Part shown: one piece after another, positions 43,665 to 51,664 of the stretch
Layout: every line of letters starts with the position of its first letter
Numbering within the stretch: the stretch's first letter is position 1
Assembly: GCF_023935105.1 (NCBI RefSeq)
Contig: NZ_CP096040.1
Coordinates: forward strand, 2,728,001-2,792,000
Length of the DNA: 64,000 nucleotides
Direction: 5' to 3'
Source of the DNA: Caulobacter segnis
GTDB lineage: Bacteria; Pseudomonadota; Alphaproteobacteria; Caulobacterales; Caulobacteraceae
Notes under the pieces: generated by a model
The model's input: the letters and a program-made list of their open reading frames with translations, nothing else
The model's database searches: none
What the model was told of the DNA's origin: nothing
Position numbers and translations under genes: made by a program

Positions 43665-46373
43665 TTGCCGGCGGACGAACGCTCTTCTCAGAAAGAACCT
43701 GGGCGTCCCGACCCCGAGGCGCTCCTGGCCGCCGCCAACAAGGCGCGCCGGGGGCGCCTCAAGGTGTTTCTGGGCATGGCCCCGGGCGTGGGCAAGACCT
43801 ACGAGATGCTGCGCGCCGCCCGCCGTCGCAAGGCCGAAGGCGTCGACGTGCTGATCGGCGTCGTCGAAACCCATGGTCGGCGCGAGACCGAGAGCCTGCT
43901 GCGCGGCATGGAGGTCCTGCCACGCAAGCCGATCGAGCATCGCGGCCGCGTCCAGATGGAGTTCGACATCGACGCGGCCCTGGCGCGCAAGCCCAGGATC
44001 CTGCTGGTCGACGAATACGCCCACTCCAACGCCGTGGGTTCGCGCCATCCCAAGCGCTGGCAGGATGTCGAGGAGCTGCTGGCCGCCGGCGTCGATGTCT
44101 GGACCACCCTGAACGTCCAGCACCTGGAGAGCCTGGTCGACGTCGTCCAGCGCATCACCGGCGTGCGCCAGAGGGAGACGGTGCCCGACAGCGCGCTCTC
44201 CCGCGCGGACGCGATCGAGCTGGTCGACATCACGCCCGAAGAGCTGCGCGAGCGCATGGCGGCGGGCAAGGTCTATGTGCCCGAGACCGCGCGACTGGCG
44301 GCCGACAACTTCTTCAAGGTCGAGAACCTCACGGCGCTGCGCGAGCTGGCCCTGCGCCGCGCGGCCCAGACGGTGGACGACCAGTTGGTCGCCGCCATGC
44401 GCGAGAAGGGCGTCGAAGGACCGTGGGCGGCGGGCGAGCGGATCCTGGTTCTGGTCAGCGGCGACGCCATGGCCGGTTCGCTGGTCCGGGCCGGTCGACG
44501 CCTCTCCGACATGATGATGGACGCGCCCTGGATTGTGGCCCACGTCGAGCGCACCGATCGACCGGCGGCGGGCGAGGGGAGCGCGGCCCGCCTGGGCGAA
44601 GCCTATCGTCTGGCCGAGCAGCTGGGCGGAACCACGGTGGCGCTGACGGGGGGAGACATCGTCGCCACCGTCATGGCCTATGCCCGGCGCCACAACGTCA
44701 CCCAGATCGTCATCGGCAAGACGGTCGAGAGTCGTTGGCGCGAACTGCTGGGCCGTTCGCTGGCCACCGCCCTGTTGCGCGAGGCGCGCGGCGTGGCGGT
44801 GCATGTCGTCACCGAGGCGGTCCACGAGCGAGCGCCCAAGGTCGCCAGGCCGATCGGCCTGGGCGGCTGGCGGGGCTATGTCGTCGGCGCGCTGTTCGTG
44901 GCGGCCGCGACCCTGGGCGCCTGGGGGTTGGACGTCGCCTTCGATCGCGTCGATCTTGGGATGATCTTCCTGGCGGCCGTGCTGGCCGCGGGCGTGCTGC
45001 ACGGTCTGAGGCCGGCGCTGGCGGCCGCCACGGTCGCGTTCTTCATCTATAACTACCTGTTCCTGGAGCCGCGCTACAGCCTGGCGATCGGCGCGCCGAC
45101 CGACTTCATCACCCTGGTCGTCTTCTGGGCCGTGGCCTTGGCTTCGGGCGGCCTGGCCGGTCGGGTGCGCGATCAGGCGCTGGGCTCGCAGCGTCGCGCC
45201 GCCGCCGTGGCGACCCTGCTGGCGGCCAGCCGCACCCTGTCGGCCGCCACCGGTCGGGACGCCGTCGCCCGGGCGCTGGCCGAACAGGTTTCGGCGGCAG
45301 CCGGCGGCCGATCGATGGTGCTGCTGCCCCAGGGCGAAGAAATCGTCCCGGTCGCCGGCTCGCCCGACCTGGAGGCGCTGGACGCCGCCCAGATGGCCGC
45401 GGCGCGCTGGGCCTGGGAGAAGGGTGAGGCGGCGGGCTTCGGCACGGGCACCTTGCCTCAAGCCCGCTGGACCTTCTGGCCGCTGGAGGGCGCGCGATCC
45501 CGGACTGGCGTGGCCGGCGTCGAGGCCGGCGTCGCGCCGCCGGGCTCCGATCCCGAGCGGCTGGTTCTGGCGCTGCTGGAGCAGGGGGCGGTGGCGCTGG
45601 AGCGTTCGCAGCTGGCTTCCGAAGCGCTGGAAGCCGAAACCCTGCGCCGCGCCGATCGCTTCCGCTCGGCGCTGATGAACTCGGTCAGCCACGACCTGCG
45701 CACGCCGCTCTCGACGGTGCTGGGCGCGTCCACGACGCTGATCGAGTACGGCGACCGAATGAAGGCGGCGGTTCGCGACGACCTGCTGCTCAGTATCCGC
45801 GAGGAAGCCGAACGCCTCAGCCGCTATGTCGCCAATCTGCTGGACATGACCCGACTGGAGGGCGGCGGGCTGAAGCTGCGGACCGACTGGACCGACGTCC
45901 GCGACGTCCTGAACGCCGCCGCCGAGCGGGTGTCGCGCCGTCTGGGCGGCCGCGTGCTGTCGCGTGACTATCCGGGAACTCTGACCATGGTCCAGGCGGA
46001 CGCGAGCCTTCTGGAGCAAGTCATTGTCAATATTCTGGAAAATGCCATCGCCTACAGCGATCCTGGCAGCCGGATCGAGATCGCGGCCTACGAGGATCGC
46101 GCCAATGTCGTGATCAGCGTCGAGGACGAGGGCAGGGGCGTCCCGACCGCCGAACTGGAGCGGATCTTCGACAAGTTCCGTCGCCTGGAGGAGCCCAGCG
46201 ACCGTCACCAGGGCGCGGGCCAAGGGGCGGGTTTGGGCCTGGCCATCGCCAAGGGTTTCGTCGACGCCATGGGCGGCCGGATCGCCGCCGCCAGTCCGAT
46301 CCATGACGGGCGTGGCGCGCGGATGCTGATCAGCCTGCCCAAGACCATCGCCACGCCGCGCGATCTGCTATGA
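43665..46373 (+). CDS. kdpD: KdpD, K+-sensing histidine kinase
   Basis: 902 residues from TTG 43665, directly after the kdpC stop with AAGGGCGGA inside kdpC as ribosome site. The N-terminal KdpD domain has FLGMAPGVGKTYEML (Walker A) and LLVDEYAHSN; a universal-stress-like domain follows; four membrane helices (about 400-500) lead to a GAF-like region and the kinase core with MNSVSHDLRTPLSTVLGAST (phospho-His) and ATP-lid motifs. It phosphorylates KdpE at low K+ or turgor and c-di-AMP is a ligand in some species. Confidence 0.95.
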   Translation: MPADERSSQKEPGRPDPEALLAAANKARRGRLKVFLGMAPGVGKTYEMLRAARRRKAEGVDVLIGVVETHGRRETESLLRGMEVLPRKPIEHRGRVQMEFDIDAALARKPRILLVDEYAHSNAVGSRHPKRWQDVEELLAAGVDVWTTLNVQHLESLVDVVQRITGVRQRETVPDSALSRADAIELVDITPEELRERMAAGKVYVPETARLAADNFFKVENLTALRELALRRAAQTVDDQLVAAMREKGVEGPWAAGERILVLVSGDAMAGSLVRAGRRLSDMMMDAPWIVAHVERTDRPAAGEGSAARLGEAYRLAEQLGGTTVALTGGDIVATVMAYARRHNVTQIVIGKTVESRWRELLGRSLATALLREARGVAVHVVTEAVHERAPKVARPIGLGGWRGYVVGALFVAAATLGAWGLDVAFDRVDLGMIFLAAVLAAGVLHGLRPALAAATVAFFIYNYLFLEPRYSLAIGAPTDFITLVVFWAVALASGGLAGRVRDQALGSQRRAAAVATLLAASRTLSAATGRDAVARALAEQVSAAAGGRSMVLLPQGEEIVPVAGSPDLEALDAAQMAAARWAWEKGEAAGFGTGTLPQARWTFWPLEGARSRTGVAGVEAGVAPPGSDPERLVLALLEQGAVALERSQLASEALEAETLRRADRFRSALMNSVSHDLRTPLSTVLGASTTLIEYGDRMKAAVRDDLLLSIREEAERLSRYVANLLDMTRLEGGGLKLRTDWTDVRDVLNAAAERVSRRLGGRVLSRDYPGTLTMVQADASLLEQVIVNILENAIAYSDPGSRIEIAAYEDRANVVISVEDEGRGVPTAELERIFDKFRRLEEPSDRHQGAGQGAGLGLAIAKGFVDAMGGRIAAASPIHDGRGARMLISLPKTIATPRDLL

Positions 46374-46380
46374 ACCACCC

Positions 46381-47079
46381 ATGACCGCCGTTCGCCAGCG
46401 CATCCTCGTCATCGACGACGAGCCGCAGATCCACCGGTTCCTGGGACCGGCCCTGGACGCCGCGGGTTACGAGCCGCTGCGGGCCGACAGCGGCCAGGAA
46501 GGCCTGCGCGGCGTGGCGCTATGGTCGCCGGACGCCGTGGTGCTGGATCTGGGCCTGCCGGACATGGACGGCAAGGACGTTCTGGAAAAGGCGCGCGCCT
46601 TCTATGACGGCCCGATCCTGATCCTGTCGGCCCGCGATCGCGAGATCGAGAAGATCGAGGCGCTGGATCGCGGCGCCAACGACTATGTCGAAAAACCTTT
46701 TGGTGTCGGCGAGTTGCTGGCGCGTCTTCGCGCCGCCCTGCGCCAGAGCGGACGCGCGCAAGCGCCGAGTGGTCCGATCCGCGCGGGCGAGGTCGAGATC
46801 GACCTGGACAAGCGCCGCGTCACGCGGGCCGGTGAGGCCGTTAAGCTGTCGCCGCGCGAATACGACGTCCTGATCCGCCTGGCGCTGGGCCACGGCAAGG
46901 TCCTGACCCACAAGGAGCTGCTGACCGCCGTCTGGGGGCCGGCTCACGCCCAGGACACGCAGTATCTGCGGGTCTTCATTGGCCAGCTGCGCCAGAAGCT
47001 GGAGACCGATCCGGCGACGCCCAAGCTGCTGCAGACCGAGCCGGGCGTCGGCTATCGCTTCGTGGGCGACGACGCCTAG
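46381..47079 (+). CDS. kdpE: KdpE response regulator
   Basis: 232 residues. Receiver: ILVIDDEPQIHRFLGPAL, AVVLDLGLPDMDGKDVLE (phospho-Asp) and ILILSARDREIEKIEALD. OmpR-type winged helix: VTRAGEAVKLSPREYDVLIRLALGHGKVLTHKELL and VGYRFVGDDA. It activates kdp transcription, probably through the direct repeats at 38982-38999. Its stop codon touches that of the convergent TonB gene with no gap. Confidence 0.95.
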   Translation: MTAVRQRILVIDDEPQIHRFLGPALDAAGYEPLRADSGQEGLRGVALWSPDAVVLDLGLPDMDGKDVLEKARAFYDGPILILSARDREIEKIEALDRGANDYVEKPFGVGELLARLRAALRQSGRAQAPSGPIRAGEVEIDLDKRRVTRAGEAVKLSPREYDVLIRLALGHGKVLTHKELLTAVWGPAHAQDTQYLRVFIGQLRQKLETDPATPKLLQTEPGVGYRFVGDDA

Positions 47080-47784
47080 CTATCGGAACTGGAACCAGAT
47101 CTCGAACTCGGTGTCCGGTCGCAGGCCGGCTGGCGGCGTCGGGAAAGGTCCGGCGCGCTGCACCGTGGCGATGGCCAGGCGGTCCAGCATCGGGTCGCCG
47201 CTGGTGCGGGCGATGCGCAGGTCGCACGGCGCGCCGTTCGGCATCAGGTGGAAGGCGATCTGGGCGCCGCCACGCAGGTGCGCGGTTGGCGGACGCCGCG
47301 CCATGATCATCCGCCACACCAGGTCCTGGTAGCGTTGCAGGGCGTCATCGGCCCGGGGCGGCGGTTCGGCGACCGCCGCCGTCTGGATCGGCGCCGGCGC
47401 GGCCGAGGTCGGCGCGGGCGAGGGGCCCTGGATCGGCGCGGCGGCCGGGACCACGGGCGCGGCCGAGGCGAGCGTCCCGATCGCGCTGGACTTTGCGGCC
47501 GCCTTGCTGGTCGTCTCGGTGACGGCAGGCTTCTTTCCGGGCTCGACCACCTGGCGGACGATCGGCCGCGGCGCCGGTTCCGGACGGATCAGGTCGACTG
47601 GCACCAGGCTGACGACGATGTCGGGCGGCGCGGGCGCCGGCGGCGGGGCCGGCGCCTCGAAGGTCACGAGCGCCAGTTGCGCGGCGACGATGCCGCATGA
47701 CGAGACGAAGGCGACGCTCTTGGACAGCAAGGCCTGACGGAGCCCGACGCGCCGCCCGGCCATGAGGATGGCGATCGGGGTCAT
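47080..47784 (-). CDS. TonB family protein
   Basis: 234 residues: an N-terminal transmembrane segment (about 17-42), a Pro/Ala-rich periplasmic spacer and a C-terminal TonB-like fold (about 150-234, HLRGGAQIAFHLMPNGAPCDLRIARTSGDPMLDRLAIATVQRAGPFPTPP). It transfers proton-motive energy to an outer-membrane receptor; the receptor gene lies immediately upstream. No exbB/exbD are adjacent. Stop TAG and the kdpE stop TAG form the hexamer TAGCTA. Confidence 0.88.
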   Translation of the reverse strand: MTPIAILMAGRRVGLRQALLSKSVAFVSSCGIVAAQLALVTFEAPAPPPAPAPPDIVVSLVPVDLIRPEPAPRPIVRQVVEPGKKPAVTETTSKAAAKSSAIGTLASAAPVVPAAAPIQGPSPAPTSAAPAPIQTAAVAEPPPRADDALQRYQDLVWRMIMARRPPTAHLRGGAQIAFHLMPNGAPCDLRIARTSGDPMLDRLAIATVQRAGPFPTPPAGLRPDTEFEIWFQFR

Positions 47785-47802
47785 GGCGCTAGAACCTCGC
47801 GG

Positions 47803-49953
47803 TCAGCCCGACGTCGACCGAGCGGCCCCGGCCGGGGTCTGGCGCAGCGCGCCGGTCGCGCCATAGTCGCCCAGCGAGACCCCGCCCAGCGGCAGGTCGT
47901 AGCTCTGGTTGGCCAGGTTCTCGACCGCCAGGCTGAGCGTCATCGTCTTCCACTGATAGGCCGTGCGGACGTTCAGCAGCTGGTAGGCCGCCGTCTTGCG
48001 CTCGTTGCGGACGGGATCGACGCGATCCTTGTCGGCGACCAGCTCCAGCTCGACCGCGCTGGTCCAGGGGCCCTTCGCATGCTGCAGGGCGATCCGGCCG
48101 TTCAAGGGCATCTGGCGATAGAGTGGCGCGCCCGTGGCGCGGTTTTCGCCATGCAGGGCGCTGAGCGTCGCCTCGATCCGCGCCCGGCCGAAGGCGGCGC
48201 TAGACCACAACGGCGCCTGGGCCGAGACGTCGACGCCCCGGAACTCGGCGTCGACATTGACGAACTGCAGCTGCACGAAGCCGCTGGGCATGCCCATCAT
48301 GTTGGTCAGGTCGGCGATCTTGCGGGCGTCGATGAAGTCGGCGACCCGCGTGTAGAACGGCTCGATCTTCACCCGCCAGCCGTCCTCGCCGCCGCCGGCG
48401 AACTGGACCGCGCCGCTGAAGGTGTCGGCCTTCTGGGGCTTCAGGCCCAGGTTGCCGACATAGCCGTTGCCGTCGCCGTACCAGCCGATCATCTGGCTGG
48501 ACATGGCCCCGCGGCCCCAGGCGTACAGCTGGTAGAGGTTCGGCGACTGAGCCTTGCGGGCGTAGCCGGCTTCCAGCGTCACGCCGTCGGTCGGCGCATA
48601 GCGGAGCAGGGCGGTCGCGCCCAAATTGCCGTCATCGTGCTTGTGGTCGGCGGCGTTGAAGGCCTGGGCCGCCATGGCGTCCTTCATGCTCATCATGCCG
48701 GTGGAGTAGGGCTGCACGTCGCCGGTGTTCATCGACACCGCGTCGTGACGCACGCCGATCACGCTGGACAGCTTGTCGGTCCAGTGCGTGTCCAGTTCGG
48801 CGAACACGCCGAAACGGTCGCGGCGGCCATCGTTGACGTTCAGATAGGTGTTGGGACCCATCATCATGCTGCCGGCCACGGCCGGCCAGCTGTCGTCCAA
48901 GGCCTGGTGGTGGAACTCGCCGCCGACCCGAAGGGTCTGGCGGGCGTCCAGGGCAATGTCGGCCTTGGCCGTGACGCCGCTGGACTTGACCCAGGTGTCC
49001 ATGGGCATGCCGCCGTCGGCGTCGCCGCCCTTGTCGTCCAGGAAGTTCATCTTGTGGCGGACGTCGCGGTGATAGGCGGTGACCTCCAGCGCGCCCCAGG
49101 CGAACGCGCCCTGATAGCGGCCGGTCAGCGCCCAGGACCGGTTCAGGGTCATGTCCATCCACTGGTTCGGAAAGCCCTCATAGGGCGAGTAGTCCAGGCT
49201 GCCCTTGACCGTGAACAGGCCGACGCCGGTCCGACGGCCGATCGTCAGCGCATGGCTGGTCTTGGCGTATTCGGTGGCGCGCACCCGGCCATCGCCGTCG
49301 CCGCCGCGATAGTTCCGGGCCTTGGCGCCAGAACCCGCGTAGGCGACGCTCCAGAGGTCGTTGGCGACGGTGGCCTGCATCGCGCCACCCACGGCGTCGT
49401 CATTGCTGCGGTAGAAGGCCGAGGCCTCTCCGGAGAACAGCGTCTTGCCCGGCTCGGCGAACTTGGGATCGGCCGAACGCGCGGCGATCACGCCGCCGAT
49501 ATTGTCGCCGCCGAAGCTGACCGGCGAGACGCCCTTGATCACCAGGACGACGTCCAGGGTCAGCGGATCGACGTAGGACAACGGCGGGTTCATGAAGTTG
49601 GGGCAGGCCATGTCTACCGGCGCGCCGTCGACGGTGACGATCACCTTGTCTTCGCCCAGGCCCCGGATCGACGGCAGGCTGGAAAAGCCGCCAGCACCCT
49701 GGGCGGCGACGCCGGGCGTGGCGCGCAGGATCTCGGTCACGTCGCTGGATGACGCCGTTCTGCGCGCGGCGGCGTCATGGTCGACGATGTGCGCGGACAG
49801 TCCGGCCGGGCCGAGGTTCGACGCGGCGGACGTGGTCTCGACCTCGACGTCGCGTAGTTGCAGCGTGGCCTGTGCGGCGGCGGGCGTCGCCGCCAGGGCG
49901 ACGGCGATGGCCAGCCAGGAGGTCGTGGAGCGGTTGAAGGCGGTGCGGATCAT
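47803..49953 (-). CDS. TonB-dependent receptor, apparent frameshift near the C-terminus
   Basis: 716 residues from ATG 49953 with a Sec signal ending AAAQ. The plug has the TonB-box region, SSDVTEILRATPGVAAQGAG and IRGLGEDKVIVTVDGAPVD; beta-barrel strands follow. The motif ACPNFMNPPLSYVDP and several Met/His-rich loops (MMGMPSG, DHKHDDGN) suggest a metal, perhaps copper, ligand. The frame ends at 47803 with AGAARSTSG, which is not a receptor ending. One base added to the GGGG run at 47834-47837 yields GRGRSVDVGLTARF and a stop at 47789, the classic terminal Phe, four bases from tonB. Start could also lie upstream at 50013. Confidence 0.82.
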   Translation of the reverse strand: MIRTAFNRSTTSWLAIAVALAATPAAAQATLQLRDVEVETTSAASNLGPAGLSAHIVDHDAAARRTASSSDVTEILRATPGVAAQGAGGFSSLPSIRGLGEDKVIVTVDGAPVDMACPNFMNPPLSYVDPLTLDVVLVIKGVSPVSFGGDNIGGVIAARSADPKFAEPGKTLFSGEASAFYRSNDDAVGGAMQATVANDLWSVAYAGSGAKARNYRGGDGDGRVRATEYAKTSHALTIGRRTGVGLFTVKGSLDYSPYEGFPNQWMDMTLNRSWALTGRYQGAFAWGALEVTAYHRDVRHKMNFLDDKGGDADGGMPMDTWVKSSGVTAKADIALDARQTLRVGGEFHHQALDDSWPAVAGSMMMGPNTYLNVNDGRRDRFGVFAELDTHWTDKLSSVIGVRHDAVSMNTGDVQPYSTGMMSMKDAMAAQAFNAADHKHDDGNLGATALLRYAPTDGVTLEAGYARKAQSPNLYQLYAWGRGAMSSQMIGWYGDGNGYVGNLGLKPQKADTFSGAVQFAGGGEDGWRVKIEPFYTRVADFIDARKIADLTNMMGMPSGFVQLQFVNVDAEFRGVDVSAQAPLWSSAAFGRARIEATLSALHGENRATGAPLYRQMPLNGRIALQHAKGPWTSAVELELVADKDRVDPVRNERKTAAYQLLNVRTAYQWKTMTLSLAVENLANQSYDLPLGGVSLGDYGATGALRQTPAGAARSTSG

Positions 49954-50055
49954 GAGTGAGCATCCGGTCGCCAAGGCTCGTGTCCGCGGCGACTTTTTCT
50001 TGTTCGATTTCAAGGAATTTCCGGCGCGTCTTGACGCACCCGGCGTGACGGCTCG

Positions 50056-50163
50056 TCAGGGCTGGCGCGATGCGATCGGCGCGCCGGGCCTCAGCAGACG
50101 CCGCAGCAGCAGAAGCGCCAGCTGCTCGGCGACGGACCAGGAAGTTTCAACCGCGCGGATCAT
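50056..50163 (-). CDS. Possible 35-residue peptide upstream of the receptor
   Basis: ATG 50163 has GGAGAT six bases upstream and encodes MIRAVETSWSVAEQLALLLL then RRLLRPGAPIASRQP. The hydrophobic Leu run flanked by Arg looks like a small membrane peptide. It lies 102 bases before the receptor start on the same strand. A ribosome site this good is uncommon by chance, but there is no homologue I can name. Confidence 0.4.
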   Translation of the reverse strand: MIRAVETSWSVAEQLALLLLRRLLRPGAPIASRQP

Positions 50164-50518
50164 CGCGTATCTCCAAGGCTGAAGAAGCCTGGAGCCCAGA
50201 CTAAGGCTTGCCGCGTCGCGATCTTTGCTCGGGAGCAACCCTGGGGCTCAAGGTCGATGGGGCTAGAAAACTGATATCCAGGGTCCCATTATTTCTGATA
50301 ATATATCTTAGACGATAAATGGACCAAGAGCGCCCCTGTCGGTTTTCGCTATTCCGTGGATTCTCGTTGGAATGTTGGGTTTGCCGGAATTGGATGCCTG
50401 ACGGCTCGCCTTTTCCCCCTGATTGTCTGGAATCCAATTTCAGACGCTAAGAGCGGCTGCGTCCCAGCGACGCTATCGCTATGTTAAAGTCTGCGGGCGC
50501 GCATTCCTGGGTGATGTG
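50164..50518. other. A/T-rich transition into the accessory region
   Basis: No gene is supported. From about 50230 the sequence becomes visibly A/T-richer (ccattatttctgataatatatcttagacg), which marks the edge of the accessory segment. The short inverted repeat gtctggaatccaatttcagac lies near 50426. No integrase or att pair was seen. Confidence 0.5.
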
Positions 50519-50791
50519 ATGACTGAAATTCTTCCGCCGCTCCTACGCGAACAGGTAGCCGAATTGGCCGCTGAGATGGGCCAGACGGTGGAAGAATTTG
50601 TCGTGCAGACTGTATTGGCGCGGGTTGAAGCGGCTGCGTTCATCAAGGCGCGGTTCGGCGTATCAAAGCCCGGAGATCTCACGAGTTTTCTAGACTCAGC
50701 ACCTGACAGACCACCCCTTCCTGGCGATGAGCTGCCCGACGAAGTAGCCGAGTGGGTCAATGAATTGAAGAAGACCCCGCGCAGCGAATAA
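50519..50791 (+). CDS. Small antitoxin-like protein, orphan
   Basis: 90 residues from ATG 50519 (MTEILPPLLREQVAELAAEM...). The helical, acidic N-terminus followed by EFVVQTVLARVEAAAFIKARF and an acidic C-terminus rich in Pro/Asp (DSAPDRPPLPGDELPDEV) is the shape of RHH or AbrB-like antitoxins. There is no toxin partner in either direction. The frame is open to 50423, but ATG 50519 gives the compact protein. Assignment is inference. Confidence 0.55.
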   Translation: MTEILPPLLREQVAELAAEMGQTVEEFVVQTVLARVEAAAFIKARFGVSKPGDLTSFLDSAPDRPPLPGDELPDEVAEWVNELKKTPRSE

Positions 50792-50856
50792 ATTTCCCCA
50801 TAAGATAATGGCGAAGTACAAATTTTGCAGGGTAAATCACTAACCGAATTGTCTAA

Positions 50857-51102
50857 TTAGATCTCAGCCAGCCTGGATATTGCTAGGTCCCGCCTGGCAT
50901 TTGCAGTCAATCTTGCCCCTGCCCCGTCGATCCAGATTAATTTCTGACCGGGCAGCGCCAATTGCGACCATTGGCGCGGCTCCAGGAACACGACGTTCAG
51001 GCGTTGGTCGGCAACGCGAGGCCGCAACCTTACTTCATAGGTGCCGGGTCCAATGCTCTTCGGAAACGATTGAGATGGGCCTTCCCTCTTCACGCCATTC
51101 AC
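50857..51102 (-). CDS. Possible small protein overlapping the BRCT gene end
   Basis: A frame of 81 codons ends TGA at 50857. The segment RLNVVFLEPRQWSQLALPGQ and ANARRDLAISRLAEI has an alternating hydrophobic pattern that looks coded. The only ATG (51102) lies inside the BRCT gene, 68 bases upstream of its end. It may be a real overlapping gene or a remnant. Confidence 0.25.
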   Translation of the reverse strand: MNGVKREGPSQSFPKSIGPGTYEVRLRPRVADQRLNVVFLEPRQWSQLALPGQKLIWIDGAGARLTANARRDLAISRLAEI

Positions 51103-51640
51103 TGGCCTGCAAGATCTTGTTGCCGAATGTAGAATGTTTCCAGGAATCGGTAGCGTAGGCGCCGATCACGAGCACGTCGGTCTTTCGGCTAAGCCCGCCA
51201 CTCACACCACCACGCTCGACGACGGCGCGTTCGCAAGCCTTGCGCTGGCCGTAGATGAAGGTCCCTGTGAAACAATAGGTTTTGCCCGTAAAGGACAGCG
51301 TGGGAGGCGGATCGCACAGGGGAAGCGTCGATGGCTTCAAAACCTCTCCCAGCTCGAAGTCACGATTTGAGAAGCTGCCCAGCGTCTCCAGCAACGACGC
51401 CCTTTCCTCATCGTCCAAGACGCCGTCCGCCAGGGCTTCGTTGATACGCTCATAAAGCGTCCGGATGAGCGGCTGCTGACTGATCGCGACGTTGGCTGCG
51501 AGCCACTTCTGGAGAAACTCGGCTTCAGCTTGGTTGATATCGCCGTCTGCCGCCATGCCACGCGCGAGACCGATCAGTTCGTCGATCTGACGCGAGGCGA
51601 TCCGATCACCGCCCAGGCGGTTGAGAAGTTCATCGTCCAT
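51035..51640 (-). CDS. BRCT domain protein with TerB-like N-terminus
   Basis: 201 residues. The N-terminal half is helical and acidic (IDELIGLARGMAADGDINQAEAEFLQKWLA, then ADGVLDDEERASLLETLGSF), resembling TerB-like bundles. The C-terminal half is a BRCT fold: GKTYCFTGTFIYGQRKACERAV, GGLSRKTDVLVIGAYATDSW, and GRPISIVSEEHW. BRCT domains bind phosphoproteins or DNA ends. ATG 51640 is placed seven bases after GAGAGGGG; ATG 51646 is nearly equal. It follows the large helicase by about 24 bases on the same strand, so the two are likely one operon. Confidence 0.82.
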   Translation of the reverse strand: MDDELLNRLGGDRIASRQIDELIGLARGMAADGDINQAEAEFLQKWLAANVAISQQPLIRTLYERINEALADGVLDDEERASLLETLGSFSNRDFELGEVLKPSTLPLCDPPPTLSFTGKTYCFTGTFIYGQRKACERAVVERGGVSGGLSRKTDVLVIGAYATDSWKHSTFGNKILQASEWREEGRPISIVSEEHWTRHL

Positions 51641-51664
51641 CGTCATCCCCCTCTCTTCCACGTT

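Noticed and set aside
43077-46304. A 1075-codon minus-strand frame antisense to kdpC-kdpD
   Set aside because: Shadow of the GC-rich kdp genes with no recognisable domain.
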